This document shows positions 56,813-64,000 of a stretch of DNA of 64,000 nt, in pieces. The stretch is from Acidovorax sp. DW039 (GTDB lineage: Bacteria; Pseudomonadota; Gammaproteobacteria; Burkholderiales; Burkholderiaceae_C), in the NCBI RefSeq assembly GCF_037101375.1, contig NZ_AP029019.1, positions 1,612,001 to 1,676,000 on the forward strand, read 5' to 3'. Made by a program: the position numbers and the translations under genes. The notes below the pieces were generated by a model, which was not told the origin of the DNA, did not search any database, and was given only the letters and a program-made list of their open reading frames with translations. Numbering within the stretch: position 1 is the stretch's first letter; every line of letters starts with the position of its first letter.

Positions 56813-57433
56813 ATGGCCCGAATGAAATTTATCTGTGACGCCGAGCGCTGCATCGAATGCAATAGCTGCGTCACTGCGTGCAAGAACGAACACGAAATCC
56901 CCTGGGGTGTGAACCGCCGTCGCGTGGTCACCCTCAACGACGGTGTGCCTGGCGAGAAATCCATCTCGGTGGCCTGCATGCATTGCAGCGATGCACCCTG
57001 CATGGCCGTGTGCCCGGTGAACTGCTTCTATCGCACCGAAGAAGGTGTGGTGCTGCACGACAAGGACGTGTGCATTGGCTGCGGCTACTGCAGCTATGCC
57101 TGCCCGTTTGGCGCGCCGCAGTTTCCGTCCTCCGGCACCTTTGGTGTGCGCGGCAAGATGGACAAGTGCACCTTCTGCGCTGGCGGCCCTGAAACCCATG
57201 GCAGCCAGGCCGAGTTTGAAAAATATGGCCGCAACCGTCTGGCCGAGGGCAAGCTCCCGGCCTGTGCCGAGATGTGCTCCACCAAGGCCCTGCTGGCTGG
57301 TGATGGTGACGTGGTGGCCGATATTTTCCGCAACCGCGTGGTGCAGCGCGGCAAGGGCGCTGAAGTGTGGGGTTGGGGCACGGCCTACGGCTCCAAGCAG
57401 GCAGGTCAACCCCCCGCAGGAGCCAAGTCATGA
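56813..57433 (+). CDS. fdhB: Formate dehydrogenase iron-sulfur (beta) subunit
   Basis: A protein of 206 residues. Cys groups CIECNSCVTACKNEH, CMHCSDAPCMAVCP, CIGCGYCSYACPFG and the CTFC...CAEMC pair hold four [4Fe-4S] clusters, as in FdnH/FdoH-type subunits. It has no transmembrane helix, unlike E. coli FdnH, so it relies on FdhC for membrane docking. The start at 56813 has GGAGA upstream. It carries electrons from FdhA to the cytochrome. Confidence 0.93.
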   Translation: MARMKFICDAERCIECNSCVTACKNEHEIPWGVNRRRVVTLNDGVPGEKSISVACMHCSDAPCMAVCPVNCFYRTEEGVVLHDKDVCIGCGYCSYACPFGAPQFPSSGTFGVRGKMDKCTFCAGGPETHGSQAEFEKYGRNRLAEGKLPACAEMCSTKALLAGDGDVVADIFRNRVVQRGKGAEVWGWGTAYGSKQAGQPPAGAKS

Positions 57434-57669
57434 AGCGCATTGCCTCCACCTCTTTGATCGCGCTGGCCCTGGGCATTGCCTTGGCGGGCTGCGGCGAGCG
57501 TCCGCAGACAGGCGGCGCAGTCAAGCACGACGCCGCGCCCTACGCGGGCACTGGCAGCAACTTCACCCAGCCTGGCTGGAAGGCGGGCGACAAGACCAGC
57601 TGGGAGCAGCAGTTGCGCGCGCGCCAGCAGTATGGGCAAAACGAGTACTCCCGCAACCAGAAGCCCTGA
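57430..57669 (+). CDS. Small lipoprotein between fdhB and fdhC
   Basis: A protein of 79 residues. The signal MKRIASTSLIALALG ends in a lipobox LALAGC, so lipidated Cys is near residue 21. The mature part is Gly/Gln/Tyr-rich (YAGTGSNFTQPGWKAGDKTS, ending in NEYSRNQKP). It overlaps fdhB by 4 bp and lies 12 bp before fdhC. I do not recognise a named family. An extra subunit or tether of the complex is plausible. Confidence 0.7.
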   Translation: MKRIASTSLIALALGIALAGCGERPQTGGAVKHDAAPYAGTGSNFTQPGWKAGDKTSWEQQLRARQQYGQNEYSRNQKP

Positions 57670-57681
57670 GCGAGGTCGGCC

Positions 57682-58911
57682 ATGAAACACACAATTTGTG
57701 CCTTGCTGCTGACCCTTGGAGCCTGGGGTGCGTACGCCCAGGCACCGAGCGGCCCGGTGGCTTCGGGCACCGTGGGAGACGCCTCCGCGGCACCCCCCGC
57801 AGCCGTGGCAGCACCTGCTGCGGCTATGGCCGGGGTGCAGGGGCAAAACATTTTTGAGGTCAAGCCCGACGCCAGTGCCGAGCCCGGCTACGCCGAGCAG
57901 ACCAACGGCGAGCGCATGAAGGTGCAGCCCGGAAACAACGCCCCGATGTGGCGGCAGGTGGGGCAGGGCGTGACAGGCTACAGCAGCCTGCCCAAGACCC
58001 AGGCCCCCGAGGCGGGCAACCTCATCCAGCCCTACGTGCAGTACCCCGGCTCCCGCTTCACCAACGCGGGTCAGGCATGGCGTGAAGTGCGCAACCACTG
58101 GATCATTCCTTACGGTGCCGCGCTGTTCGCCATCGTGCTGCTGGCGCTGTGCATCTTCTACTTTGTGAAGGGCCCGATGGGGCATGACCACCCCGACACG
58201 GGCACCAAGGGGATTGAACGGTTCACACCGTTTGAGCGAGCAGCCCACTGGGCCAATGCCTTTGCGTTCATCGCGCTGGCCATCTCCGGCATCGTGATGG
58301 CGTTCGGCAAGTTCTTCCTGCTTCCCATTCTGGGCAGCACCTTGTTCGGTTGGCTCACTTACGCGCTCAAGAACGTGCACAACTTCATGGGGCCGCTGTT
58401 TGCTGTGTCTCTGGCAGTGATTGTTCTCACCTTTGTGAAGGACAACATTGCCAACCGCGCAGACTTTGTGTGGCTGTCCAAGGGCGGCGGCATGCTGGGT
58501 GGTGATGGCCACGAAGTGCCTTCGCACCGCTTCAACGCGGGTGAGAAGGGCCTCTTCTGGTGGGGCATCACCATCCCCGGCATCTTTGTGGTGGGTACAG
58601 GCCTGGTGCTGGACAAGCTCATTCCTGGTTTCGGTGATGTGCGCGGTGACATGCAGATCGCCCACATGATCCACGCCACGCTGGCCATCTGGATGATGGC
58701 GCTCATCTGCGGCCACATCTACATGGGCACAGTGGGCATGCGCGGTGCCTACAAGGCCATGAAGACGGGTTACGTGAGCGATGCTTGGGCCAAGGAGCAC
58801 CACGAGCTGTGGTACGACGATATCCAGGCGGGCAAGATCCCCCGGCAACGCAGCGTGGCCAAAGATGGCAGCGCCGCACCATCTGCGGGCCAGCAGCCCG
58901 CGCAGGTTTAA
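57682..58911 (+). CDS. fdhC: Formate dehydrogenase cytochrome b (gamma) subunit
   Basis: A protein of 409 residues. A signal peptide and about 110 residues of Pro/Ala-rich extension precede the membrane part. A first helix (about 138-158) is followed by the cytochrome b556 core with haem-binding His in FERAAHWANAF, KNVHNFMGP, QIAHMIHATLA and LICGHIYMG. It takes electrons from FdhB to quinone. The N-terminal extension is absent from E. coli FdnI and may contact the small lipoprotein or FdhA. Confidence 0.92.
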   Translation: MKHTICALLLTLGAWGAYAQAPSGPVASGTVGDASAAPPAAVAAPAAAMAGVQGQNIFEVKPDASAEPGYAEQTNGERMKVQPGNNAPMWRQVGQGVTGYSSLPKTQAPEAGNLIQPYVQYPGSRFTNAGQAWREVRNHWIIPYGAALFAIVLLALCIFYFVKGPMGHDHPDTGTKGIERFTPFERAAHWANAFAFIALAISGIVMAFGKFFLLPILGSTLFGWLTYALKNVHNFMGPLFAVSLAVIVLTFVKDNIANRADFVWLSKGGGMLGGDGHEVPSHRFNAGEKGLFWWGITIPGIFVVGTGLVLDKLIPGFGDVRGDMQIAHMIHATLAIWMMALICGHIYMGTVGMRGAYKAMKTGYVSDAWAKEHHELWYDDIQAGKIPRQRSVAKDGSAAPSAGQQPAQV

Positions 58912-58922
58912 GGCAACGCACC

Positions 58923-59300
58923 ATGACTTCATTGTTCAAGACATCATTGATGGCCCTGTGCGCGGCATGCGTTTGCTCCGCAGCAGTGGCCAAACTGCCC
59001 GCCCCCAGCCCGGAGGCTGCTGAAAAAGCTGCCGAAGCCGCTGCCAAGACGGCCTGGGCGGGCAAGGTAGACAACTACAAGCTGTGCCAGGCACAGGACA
59101 AGGTGGCGGCCCACTACCGCAAGACCAGCAAGGACGCCAAGCCTGCCGTGGCCACCGCGGCTTGCACTGACCCTGGCCCGTTTGCCTACACCCCACCAGC
59201 GGCCAAACCGCTGGAGTCGTCTGGCGCCCATTCGCCACCCGGCACGGCCAGCAGCCCACCCAGCACCAACATGCCTGCGGCGTCTGCTCCCAAGTCCTGA
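58923..59300 (+). CDS. Secreted small protein at the end of the fdh operon
   Basis: A protein of 125 residues. The signal peptide is MTSLFKTSLMALCAACVCSA, with cleavage near AVA-KL. The mature part has an Ala/Glu helix, then YKLCQAQDKVAAHYRKTSK and TAACTDPGPFAYTPP, and a Pro/Ser/Ala-rich tail. Two Cys could form a disulphide. Eleven bp after fdhC and before the operon terminator. No family recognised beyond its usual place beside fdhC. Confidence 0.7.
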   Translation: MTSLFKTSLMALCAACVCSAAVAKLPAPSPEAAEKAAEAAAKTAWAGKVDNYKLCQAQDKVAAHYRKTSKDAKPAVATAACTDPGPFAYTPPAAKPLESSGAHSPPGTASSPPSTNMPAASAPKS

Positions 59301-59340
59301 CGAACATGGGGGCTCATCCAGGCCCGGTATGTTTGACTCC

Positions 59341-59370
59341 AAGCCGCAGCAACCCCTGCGGCTTTTTTGC
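59341..59370 (+). terminator. Rho-independent terminator of the fdh operon
   Basis: Stem AAGCCGCAG/CTGCGGCTT with a loop CAACCCC, then six T. It lies 40 bp past the secreted protein stop and just before the second fdhD. Confidence 0.9.
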
Positions 59371-59385
59371 GTGTACCCTGCGTTC

Positions 59386-60300
59386 ATGACCGATTCGTCC
59401 CTCGCTACCTCCGTTGCAACGGCCCACCCGGCCTTGCCGCGCCTGACCCAGTCGCAAGCTCCGCTGACCCATGCGGTGGAGGTCATCAACGAGCGAGGCG
59501 AGACGGAGCAGGTGCAAATTCCTGCCGAGCGGCCCCTGACGGTGTATGTGGACCGGCGTGAACTCGTCACGCTGATGACGCTGGGCGCACACCCCGAGTT
59601 GCTGGTGCTGGGCTACCTGCGCAACCAGCGGCTGGTGGAGTCGGTGTTTGACATTGAATCCATCACCGTGGACTGGGAGGTGAATGCCGCCGCCGTCTAC
59701 ACCCGCAATGGCATCGCCCGCATTGAAGAGCGCACCGCCAGCAAAGTGGTGACCACCGGCTGCGGGCAGGGCAGCGTGTTTGGCGGCCTGATGGACGAAG
59801 TGGACCGCATCGAGCTGCCAGAGGCGCAACTCACGCAGGCGCAGTTGTACGGGCTGGTCAACGCCATCCGGCTCAAGGAAACAACCTACAAATCGGCAGG
59901 TTCGGTGCACGGCTGTGCGTTGTTCCGCGGCGAAGAGATGCTCACCTTTGTGGAAGATGTGGGCCGCCACAACGCCATCGACACGATTGCGGGCTGGATG
60001 TGGATGAACCCCGACACAGGCGGGGCGACTACCATTGCCAACGGCATCAAGACCGGCACCCACACCGGCATGACCGGGGCTGACAAGGTGTTCTACACCA
60101 CCGGCCGCCTGACCAGCGAGATGGTCATCAAATCAGCGCAGATGGGCATTCCCATCGTGGTGTCGCGCAGCGGCATGACGCAGATGGGCCACGCTGTGGC
60201 GCAGCAACTGGGCCTGTGCGCGATTGGCCGCGCCACCAACCGGCGCTTTGTGTGCTACACCGGCGCGCACCGCTTGGTGCTGCAGCCAGAGCTGGCCTGA
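59386..60300 (+). CDS. fdhD: Formate dehydrogenase accessory sulfurtransferase FdhD (second copy)
   Basis: A protein of 304 residues. Blocks include VTLMTLGAHPELLVLGYLRN, EDVGRHNAIDTIAGWMWM and GRLTSEMVIKSAQMGIPI. The active-site loop reads TTGCGQGSVFGG: Cys126 is present, but the second Cys of the usual CxxC is Gly129. It therefore differs from the first copy and may serve FdhA. The start at 59386 lies after the fdh terminator, so it needs its own promoter. The open frame to 59182 is not coding. Confidence 0.92.
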   Translation: MTDSSLATSVATAHPALPRLTQSQAPLTHAVEVINERGETEQVQIPAERPLTVYVDRRELVTLMTLGAHPELLVLGYLRNQRLVESVFDIESITVDWEVNAAAVYTRNGIARIEERTASKVVTTGCGQGSVFGGLMDEVDRIELPEAQLTQAQLYGLVNAIRLKETTYKSAGSVHGCALFRGEEMLTFVEDVGRHNAIDTIAGWMWMNPDTGGATTIANGIKTGTHTGMTGADKVFYTTGRLTSEMVIKSAQMGIPIVVSRSGMTQMGHAVAQQLGLCAIGRATNRRFVCYTGAHRLVLQPELA

Positions 60301-60585
60301 GAACCTGTTCAAGATCTTTTTTGGGTCGCACAAGTATCTTGCCGGGCGCCCGGCTAGGGGATGGGCTGCTAGGCGCAGCGCGCGGCCAATAGCCCGTGCT
60401 ATTGGCAAGCGGTGCAACAACGCAGACCGCCCGGCAAGACACTTGCCCGCAAGGGTTGGAGTGAAATCGGGCGATTGGACGCCCCGGCTGCTTGCATGGG
60501 CACGAGCCCATGCGGCGCACCCGAAGCATCCACTCATCCCGATTGCACTCCAATGCGATCCCCGAAAAGATTTTGAACAGGTTCT
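60300..60585. repeat. R2 element, second copy (three-way-junction inverted repeat)
   Basis: A 286-bp element. Outer arms AGAACCTGTTCAAGATCTTT (60300 on) and the complement of AGAACCTGTTCAAAATCTTT (ending 60585) form the outer stem. Inside are two further stem-loops. Arm A runs from CAAGTATCTTGCCGGGC (60331) to GCCCGGCAAGACACTTG (60445) and contains the perfect core GCCAATAGC-CCGT-GCTATTGGC. Arm B runs from TTGGAGTGAAATCGGG (60456) to CCCGATTGCACTCCAA (60553), with GCATGGGC-ACGA-GCCCATGC inside. Confidence 0.88.
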
Positions 60586-60591
60586 AAGACT

Positions 60592-60650
60592 TTTTGCTAC
60601 TGAATTGATAGCTGCTTGCGCTTGATAGTCAAGCGCTACATGCCAATAAG
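60592..60650 (+). repeat. R1 palindromic repeat before the C13 peptidase gene
   Basis: TTTTGCTACTGAATTGATAG then CTGCTTGCGCTTGA, loop TAG, TCAAGCGCTACATGCC. The core GCGCTTGA/TCAAGCGC is perfect. It begins 6 bp after R2. Confidence 0.85.
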
Positions 60651-60672
60651 GCTCTGATGGCATGATTGCGGA

Positions 60673-62370
60673 ATGTCTGCCGACCTTCCTTCCCCCTCCG
60701 CTCCCACGCCAGCAGCGGGGCCTGAGTCCCTTGAAGCTGCTAGCCCCACTGAAGCCCCCCCGGCACTGCCTGCGGCCCCTGCCGCGCCTAGACCTGCCTC
60801 CTTGTCTGCCTACCGGTGGCTGGTCGAGGGGCTCCGCGCGGCGGTGTTTCTGCGCCCCCGCACGGGCGCGGCCACGCCTTCGCCCCTGCAGCTCTTGATG
60901 CTGTTGGCTCTGTGCTGGGCCTTGTCGGCCTGGGGAGAATGGGCCGCGACCACGGGGCCGGTGGAGTTCAGCCTGCGCGGGTGGCTGGGCAGCCAATGGC
61001 TGTCGTTGCTGATGCTGGGGTGCGCGTGGTGGGCCATGCATCGCAGCCCTGCGAGTCCAAACCATGTGCAGGCCGGTGATTTTCCCCAAGGTGGCCCGGT
61101 GGCCTGGCTGCTGTTGAGCAACGTGGCGGCCCTGCCCACCCTCTTGCCTCTGCTGGTGCTGCCATCCCCAGCCGACCCGGCCTACACCACCGAGGGGCCT
61201 TTGTGGCAAGAGATGGCACTGCTGGCAGGCGGCGTATTGACCCTGCTGTGGCTGCTGGCGGTGCTGATCCGCCTTACGGCCCGTTTTGCCCAGTCGCGCT
61301 GGCGTACCGCCGTGTTTGCTGTGGTGACGGTGGCTGGCATGGCCTTGCATCTGAGCGCAGGGTTTGAATCGACCTGGATGCCCGCCACGGTGCAAGACGA
61401 CGCTGCCGCCGAGGCTGATGCGGTGCAGCCCCCGGTGCTGACGCTGTCGCAATCGGTGTTTGAAGGGCAGCAGCTAATGCTGGAGGCCTACACGCAAGAC
61501 CTGGTGCCCGAGCGCCCCGGTGTGGTGGATGTGTATGGCCTGGTTTTCGCGCCGTACGCGGGCGAGGAAGTCTTCCGCCGCGAAAGCACGATGGTGAGCG
61601 AGCTGCTGCAAGACCGCTTTGACGCGCGGGGCCGGGTGCTGCATCTGCTCAACCACGCGCAGACGGCAGACACCCACCTGTGGGCCACGCCAGAAAACCT
61701 GCGTGCTGCCATCGAGGCTCTGGCGGACACCATGGACATCGACAACGATGTGCTGGTGGTGTACATGACCTCTCACGGCGCACGCGACCACCAGCTGGCC
61801 GCGGCGCACCCACCCCTGCAGGTAGACCCCATGACACCCGAGCTGCTGCGCCACATGCTGGACGATGCGGGCATCCGCCATCGGGTGATCGCCATTTCGG
61901 CCTGCTATTCCGGCGGCTGGATTGATGCGCTGACCAGCCCGTCCACCCTCATCATGACGGCGGCGGATGCCACCCACACCTCGTACGGCTGCGGCATGCG
62001 GTCTGAGCTGACGTTTTTTGGCCGGGCCGTGTTTGATGAGCAGCTGCGCTCCACCTACTCGTTTGCCGAGGCCTTTGCCAAGGCCGTGCCCATCATTGCG
62101 CAACGCGAGGTGGAGGCTGGCAAGGCCGATGGCTTCTCCAACCCCCAGATCCGCATAGGCCATCAGATCGAACCCGTATTGCAAGGTCTGGCCCAGCGGC
62201 TGGAGGCCGAGGCCAATGGTTCGCAGCCCGTGCAGCGCCTGCCCATTCCGCTGCGCCCTGGCGGCAAGGGCCTGGTGGCGCACGGCAGCCAAGGCACAAC
62301 CCGCTGGCAGGTGGCGTATGGACGCGGGCCGCAAATCCCTATGGCGCAAGCCGCCACGCAATTGCGCTAA
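60673..62370 (+). CDS. Membrane-anchored C13 family (legumain-like) cysteine peptidase
   Basis: A protein of 565 residues. A Pro/Ala-rich N terminus precedes four or five hydrophobic segments (about residues 75-235), then a soluble domain. The catalytic dyad is expected at His368 (VYMTSHGARDH) and Cys411 (ISACYSGGW), matching the C13/caspase-like clan CD. The topology suggests a periplasmic or cytoplasmic domain tethered to the inner membrane. Bacterial C13 proteins have few characterised substrates. ATG 60673 follows R1 closely. Confidence 0.85.
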   Translation: MSADLPSPSAPTPAAGPESLEAASPTEAPPALPAAPAAPRPASLSAYRWLVEGLRAAVFLRPRTGAATPSPLQLLMLLALCWALSAWGEWAATTGPVEFSLRGWLGSQWLSLLMLGCAWWAMHRSPASPNHVQAGDFPQGGPVAWLLLSNVAALPTLLPLLVLPSPADPAYTTEGPLWQEMALLAGGVLTLLWLLAVLIRLTARFAQSRWRTAVFAVVTVAGMALHLSAGFESTWMPATVQDDAAAEADAVQPPVLTLSQSVFEGQQLMLEAYTQDLVPERPGVVDVYGLVFAPYAGEEVFRRESTMVSELLQDRFDARGRVLHLLNHAQTADTHLWATPENLRAAIEALADTMDIDNDVLVVYMTSHGARDHQLAAAHPPLQVDPMTPELLRHMLDDAGIRHRVIAISACYSGGWIDALTSPSTLIMTAADATHTSYGCGMRSELTFFGRAVFDEQLRSTYSFAEAFAKAVPIIAQREVEAGKADGFSNPQIRIGHQIEPVLQGLAQRLEAEANGSQPVQRLPIPLRPGGKGLVAHGSQGTTRWQVAYGRGPQIPMAQAATQLR

Positions 62371-62381
62371 GGTCTGCGGCC

Positions 62382-64000
62382 ATGAACCTGTCCTTCCTGC
62401 GCCTGGGCTGGCGCACCCTTTGGCGTGATTTGCGTGCGGGCGAGCTGCGCCTGCTCATGGTGGCGGTCACGCTGGCCGTGGCGGCCCTTACCTCGGTGGG
62501 CTTTTTTGCAGACCGCCTGCAAGGGGGCCTGCAGCGCGATGCCCTGCAACTGCTGGGCGGTGACGCGGTGGTTGCCAGCGACAACCCCACGCCGCAGGCC
62601 TTTGTGGACAAGGCGCGCGCGCTGGGGCTGCAAACCGTCAGCACCATGGGCTTTCCGACCATGGGCCGCGCCAGCGATGCGCAGGGCGGGGCCAGCAAAC
62701 TGGTCGCCCTCAAAAGCGTGGCGGCGGGCTATCCCTTGCGGGGCTCGCTCAAAGTGGCCGATGCACCCGGCGCGCCCGAGCAGGCCACCCGCGACATTCC
62801 CGCCCCGGGCGACGTATGGGTGGACGCCCCGTTGCTGGACGCCCTGGGCTTGAGCGTGGGCGACCCGCTGCTGCTGGGCGACGCCCAGTTGCGCATCGCC
62901 CGCATCATCGTCATCGAGCCCGACCGGGGGGCAGGCTTCATGAGCTTTGCACCGCGCGTCATGCTCAACGAGGCAGATGTGCCCCGCACCGGGCTGGTGC
63001 AGCCCGCCAGCCGCATCACCTACCGCTTTGCCGTGGCAGGGTCTGCGGCAGCCGTCAAAGCCTTTGCCGACTGGGCCAATGCCGAGGTCAAAAAGCCCGA
63101 GGTGCGCGCCGTGCGGGTCGAGTCGCTGGAAAGCGGCCGCCCCGAAATGCGCCAGACGCTCGACCGCGCGCAGAAATTTCTGAATCTGGTCGCCCTGCTG
63201 GCCGCACTGCTGTCTGCCGTGGCGGTGGCGCTGGCCGCGCGGGGGTTTGCGGCAGACCATCTGGATGCATCCGCCATGCTGCGCGTGCTGGGCCAAAGCC
63301 AGCGCACCATAGCCGGGGCCTACACCACAGAGTTTGCGCTGGTGGGCATGTTTGCCAGCGCTGTGGGTGTGGGGCTGGGTTACCTGGTGCACAACGTGTT
63401 TGTGCTGCTGCTGGCGGGCTTGGTAGAGGCAGCGCTGCCAGCGCCCAGCCTGTGGCCCGTGGCGTTTGGCCTGGGCATGGGCCTCACGCTGCTGTTTGCC
63501 TTTGGCCTGCCGCCTGTATTGCAGTTGGCCCAGGTGCCGCCGCTGCGCGTCATTCGGCGCGATGTGGGCGGGCTCAAGCCTGCGTCGCTGGCGGTGCTGG
63601 GCGTGGGGGTGGCAGGCTTTGCCGCGCTGCTGCTGGCGGTCAGCAGCGATCTCAAGCTGGGCTTCATCGCCGTTGGGGGCTTTGCCGCCGCCGTGGCGCT
63701 GTTCGCAGGCCTGAGCTGGGTCGCGGTGAAGCTGCTGCGCCGCCTGGTCAACGAGGCCACGGCCCCGCGCTGGCTGGTGCTGGCCACACGGCAGATCTCG
63801 GCCCGGCCCGTGTACGCGGTGGTACAGGTCAGCAGCTTGGCCGTGGGCCTGTTGGCGCTGGTGTTGCTGGTGCTGCTGCGCACAGACCTCATCAGCAGCT
63901 GGCGGCAGGCCACGCCGCCCGATGCGCCCAACCGCTTCGTCATCAACGTGATGCCCGAGCAGGCCGAGGATTTTCAGAAGTCCTTGCAAACCGGCGGCGT
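62382..64000 (+). CDS. FtsX-like ABC transporter permease (3' end outside the window)
   Basis: The frame is open from the ATG at 62382 to the window edge, giving 539 residues. The N-terminal helix LRLLMVAVTLAVAALTSVGF is followed by a large periplasmic MacB-like domain. A set of helices (LLAALLSAVAVALAARGFAA, TTEFALVGMFASAVGVGLG) and a second FtsX unit come after, as in YbbP. YbbA-YbbP-type transporters may help remove lipids or hydrophobic compounds. The partner ATPase would be expected nearby but is not seen upstream. Starts 11 bp after the peptidase. Confidence 0.88.
   Translation, partial: MNLSFLRLGWRTLWRDLRAGELRLLMVAVTLAVAALTSVGFFADRLQGGLQRDALQLLGGDAVVASDNPTPQAFVDKARALGLQTVSTMGFPTMGRASDAQGGASKLVALKSVAAGYPLRGSLKVADAPGAPEQATRDIPAPGDVWVDAPLLDALGLSVGDPLLLGDAQLRIARIIVIEPDRGAGFMSFAPRVMLNEADVPRTGLVQPASRITYRFAVAGSAAAVKAFADWANAEVKKPEVRAVRVESLESGRPEMRQTLDRAQKFLNLVALLAALLSAVAVALAARGFAADHLDASAMLRVLGQSQRTIAGAYTTEFALVGMFASAVGVGLGYLVHNVFVLLLAGLVEAALPAPSLWPVAFGLGMGLTLLFAFGLPPVLQLAQVPPLRVIRRDVGGLKPASLAVLGVGVAGFAALLLAVSSDLKLGFIAVGGFAAAVALFAGLSWVAVKLLRRLVNEATAPRWLVLATRQISARPVYAVVQVSSLAVGLLALVLLVLLRTDLISSWRQATPPDAPNRFVINVMPEQAEDFQKSLQTGG

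Noticed and set aside
60735..60765. AGCTGCTAGC in the C13 peptidase N terminus as an R1 copy
   Set aside because: The match is limited to one short palindrome, and neither the GCTAT lead nor the GCGCTT arm is present.

Overview
The window reads as a chromosomal segment of a betaproteobacterium in the order Burkholderiales, most likely family Comamonadaceae (Acidovorax-like). This rests on the high-GC coding style, several lineage-typical genes (DUF3460, DUF3305/DUF3306, a Bug-type solute-binding protein, RhlE-type helicase with RGG tail) and short palindromic repeats of a kind I associate with Comamonadaceae. No genome search was possible, so the family assignment is inference. I see no rRNA, CRISPR array, prophage or complete insertion sequence. 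There is one tRNA, tRNA-Lys(CTT).

Region by region. 1-9.6 kb: the 3' end of oligoribonuclease, an RhlE-like helicase, a PAS-PAS-GGDEF cyclase, a Bcr/CflA exporter, tRNA-Lys, a 3-hydroxyisobutyrate-dehydrogenase-like oxidoreductase, an alpha/beta hydrolase, GMP reductase and a secreted protein of unknown role. 9.6-22.4 kb: UvrD-type helicase, panC-panB, a REC-GGDEF response regulator, an ankyrin protein, nadC-nadA, queE-queD and a fused pabBC. 22.4-28.3 kb: a LysR regulator divergent from a Bug solute-binding protein plus a gamma-glutamyltransferase, a CHMI-type isomerase and an inner-membrane sulfatase-fold transferase. 28.4-34.6 kb, minus strand: a run of DUF3460, scpA, nadB and bioA-bioD-bioF, the bio genes joined by 4-bp overlaps. 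34.7-42.3 kb: a BamE-like lipoprotein, a YitT-type membrane protein, metG, a patatin-like lipase, an Mrr-like membrane nuclease and the Mrp/ApbC Fe-S carrier.

42.5-60.3 kb is a large formate locus with two molybdenum enzymes. The first unit is a LysR regulator, an OFA-family (oxalate/formate) transporter, an FdhF/YdeP-type oxidoreductase, a 99-residue protein and fdhD, the last three joined by short overlaps. The second unit is DUF3305, DUF3306, a 700-residue poly-[4Fe-4S] protein and a TorD-like chaperone, followed by a catalytic block: a 74-residue Tat peptide, the FdhA catalytic subunit (Cys as Mo ligand, Tat signal), FdhB (four [4Fe-4S]), a 79-residue lipoprotein, FdhC (cytochrome b), a 125-residue secreted protein and a second fdhD. 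The likely overall job is oxidation of periplasmic formate to the quinone pool, with a soluble second enzyme fed by the OFA carrier. The window ends with a membrane-anchored C13 (legumain-like) peptidase and a truncated FtsX-like ABC permease.

The least explained material is (a) the accessory and small-subunit set of the formate dehydrogenase, and (b) four families of structured intergenic repeats. R1 is a roughly 60-bp palindrome with about nine copies, apparently including two absorbed into coding sequence (uvrD, metG). R2 is a 200-290 bp nested inverted repeat with two direct copies that bracket exactly the catalytic formate dehydrogenase block. R3 and R4 are single-copy hairpin clusters within this window.
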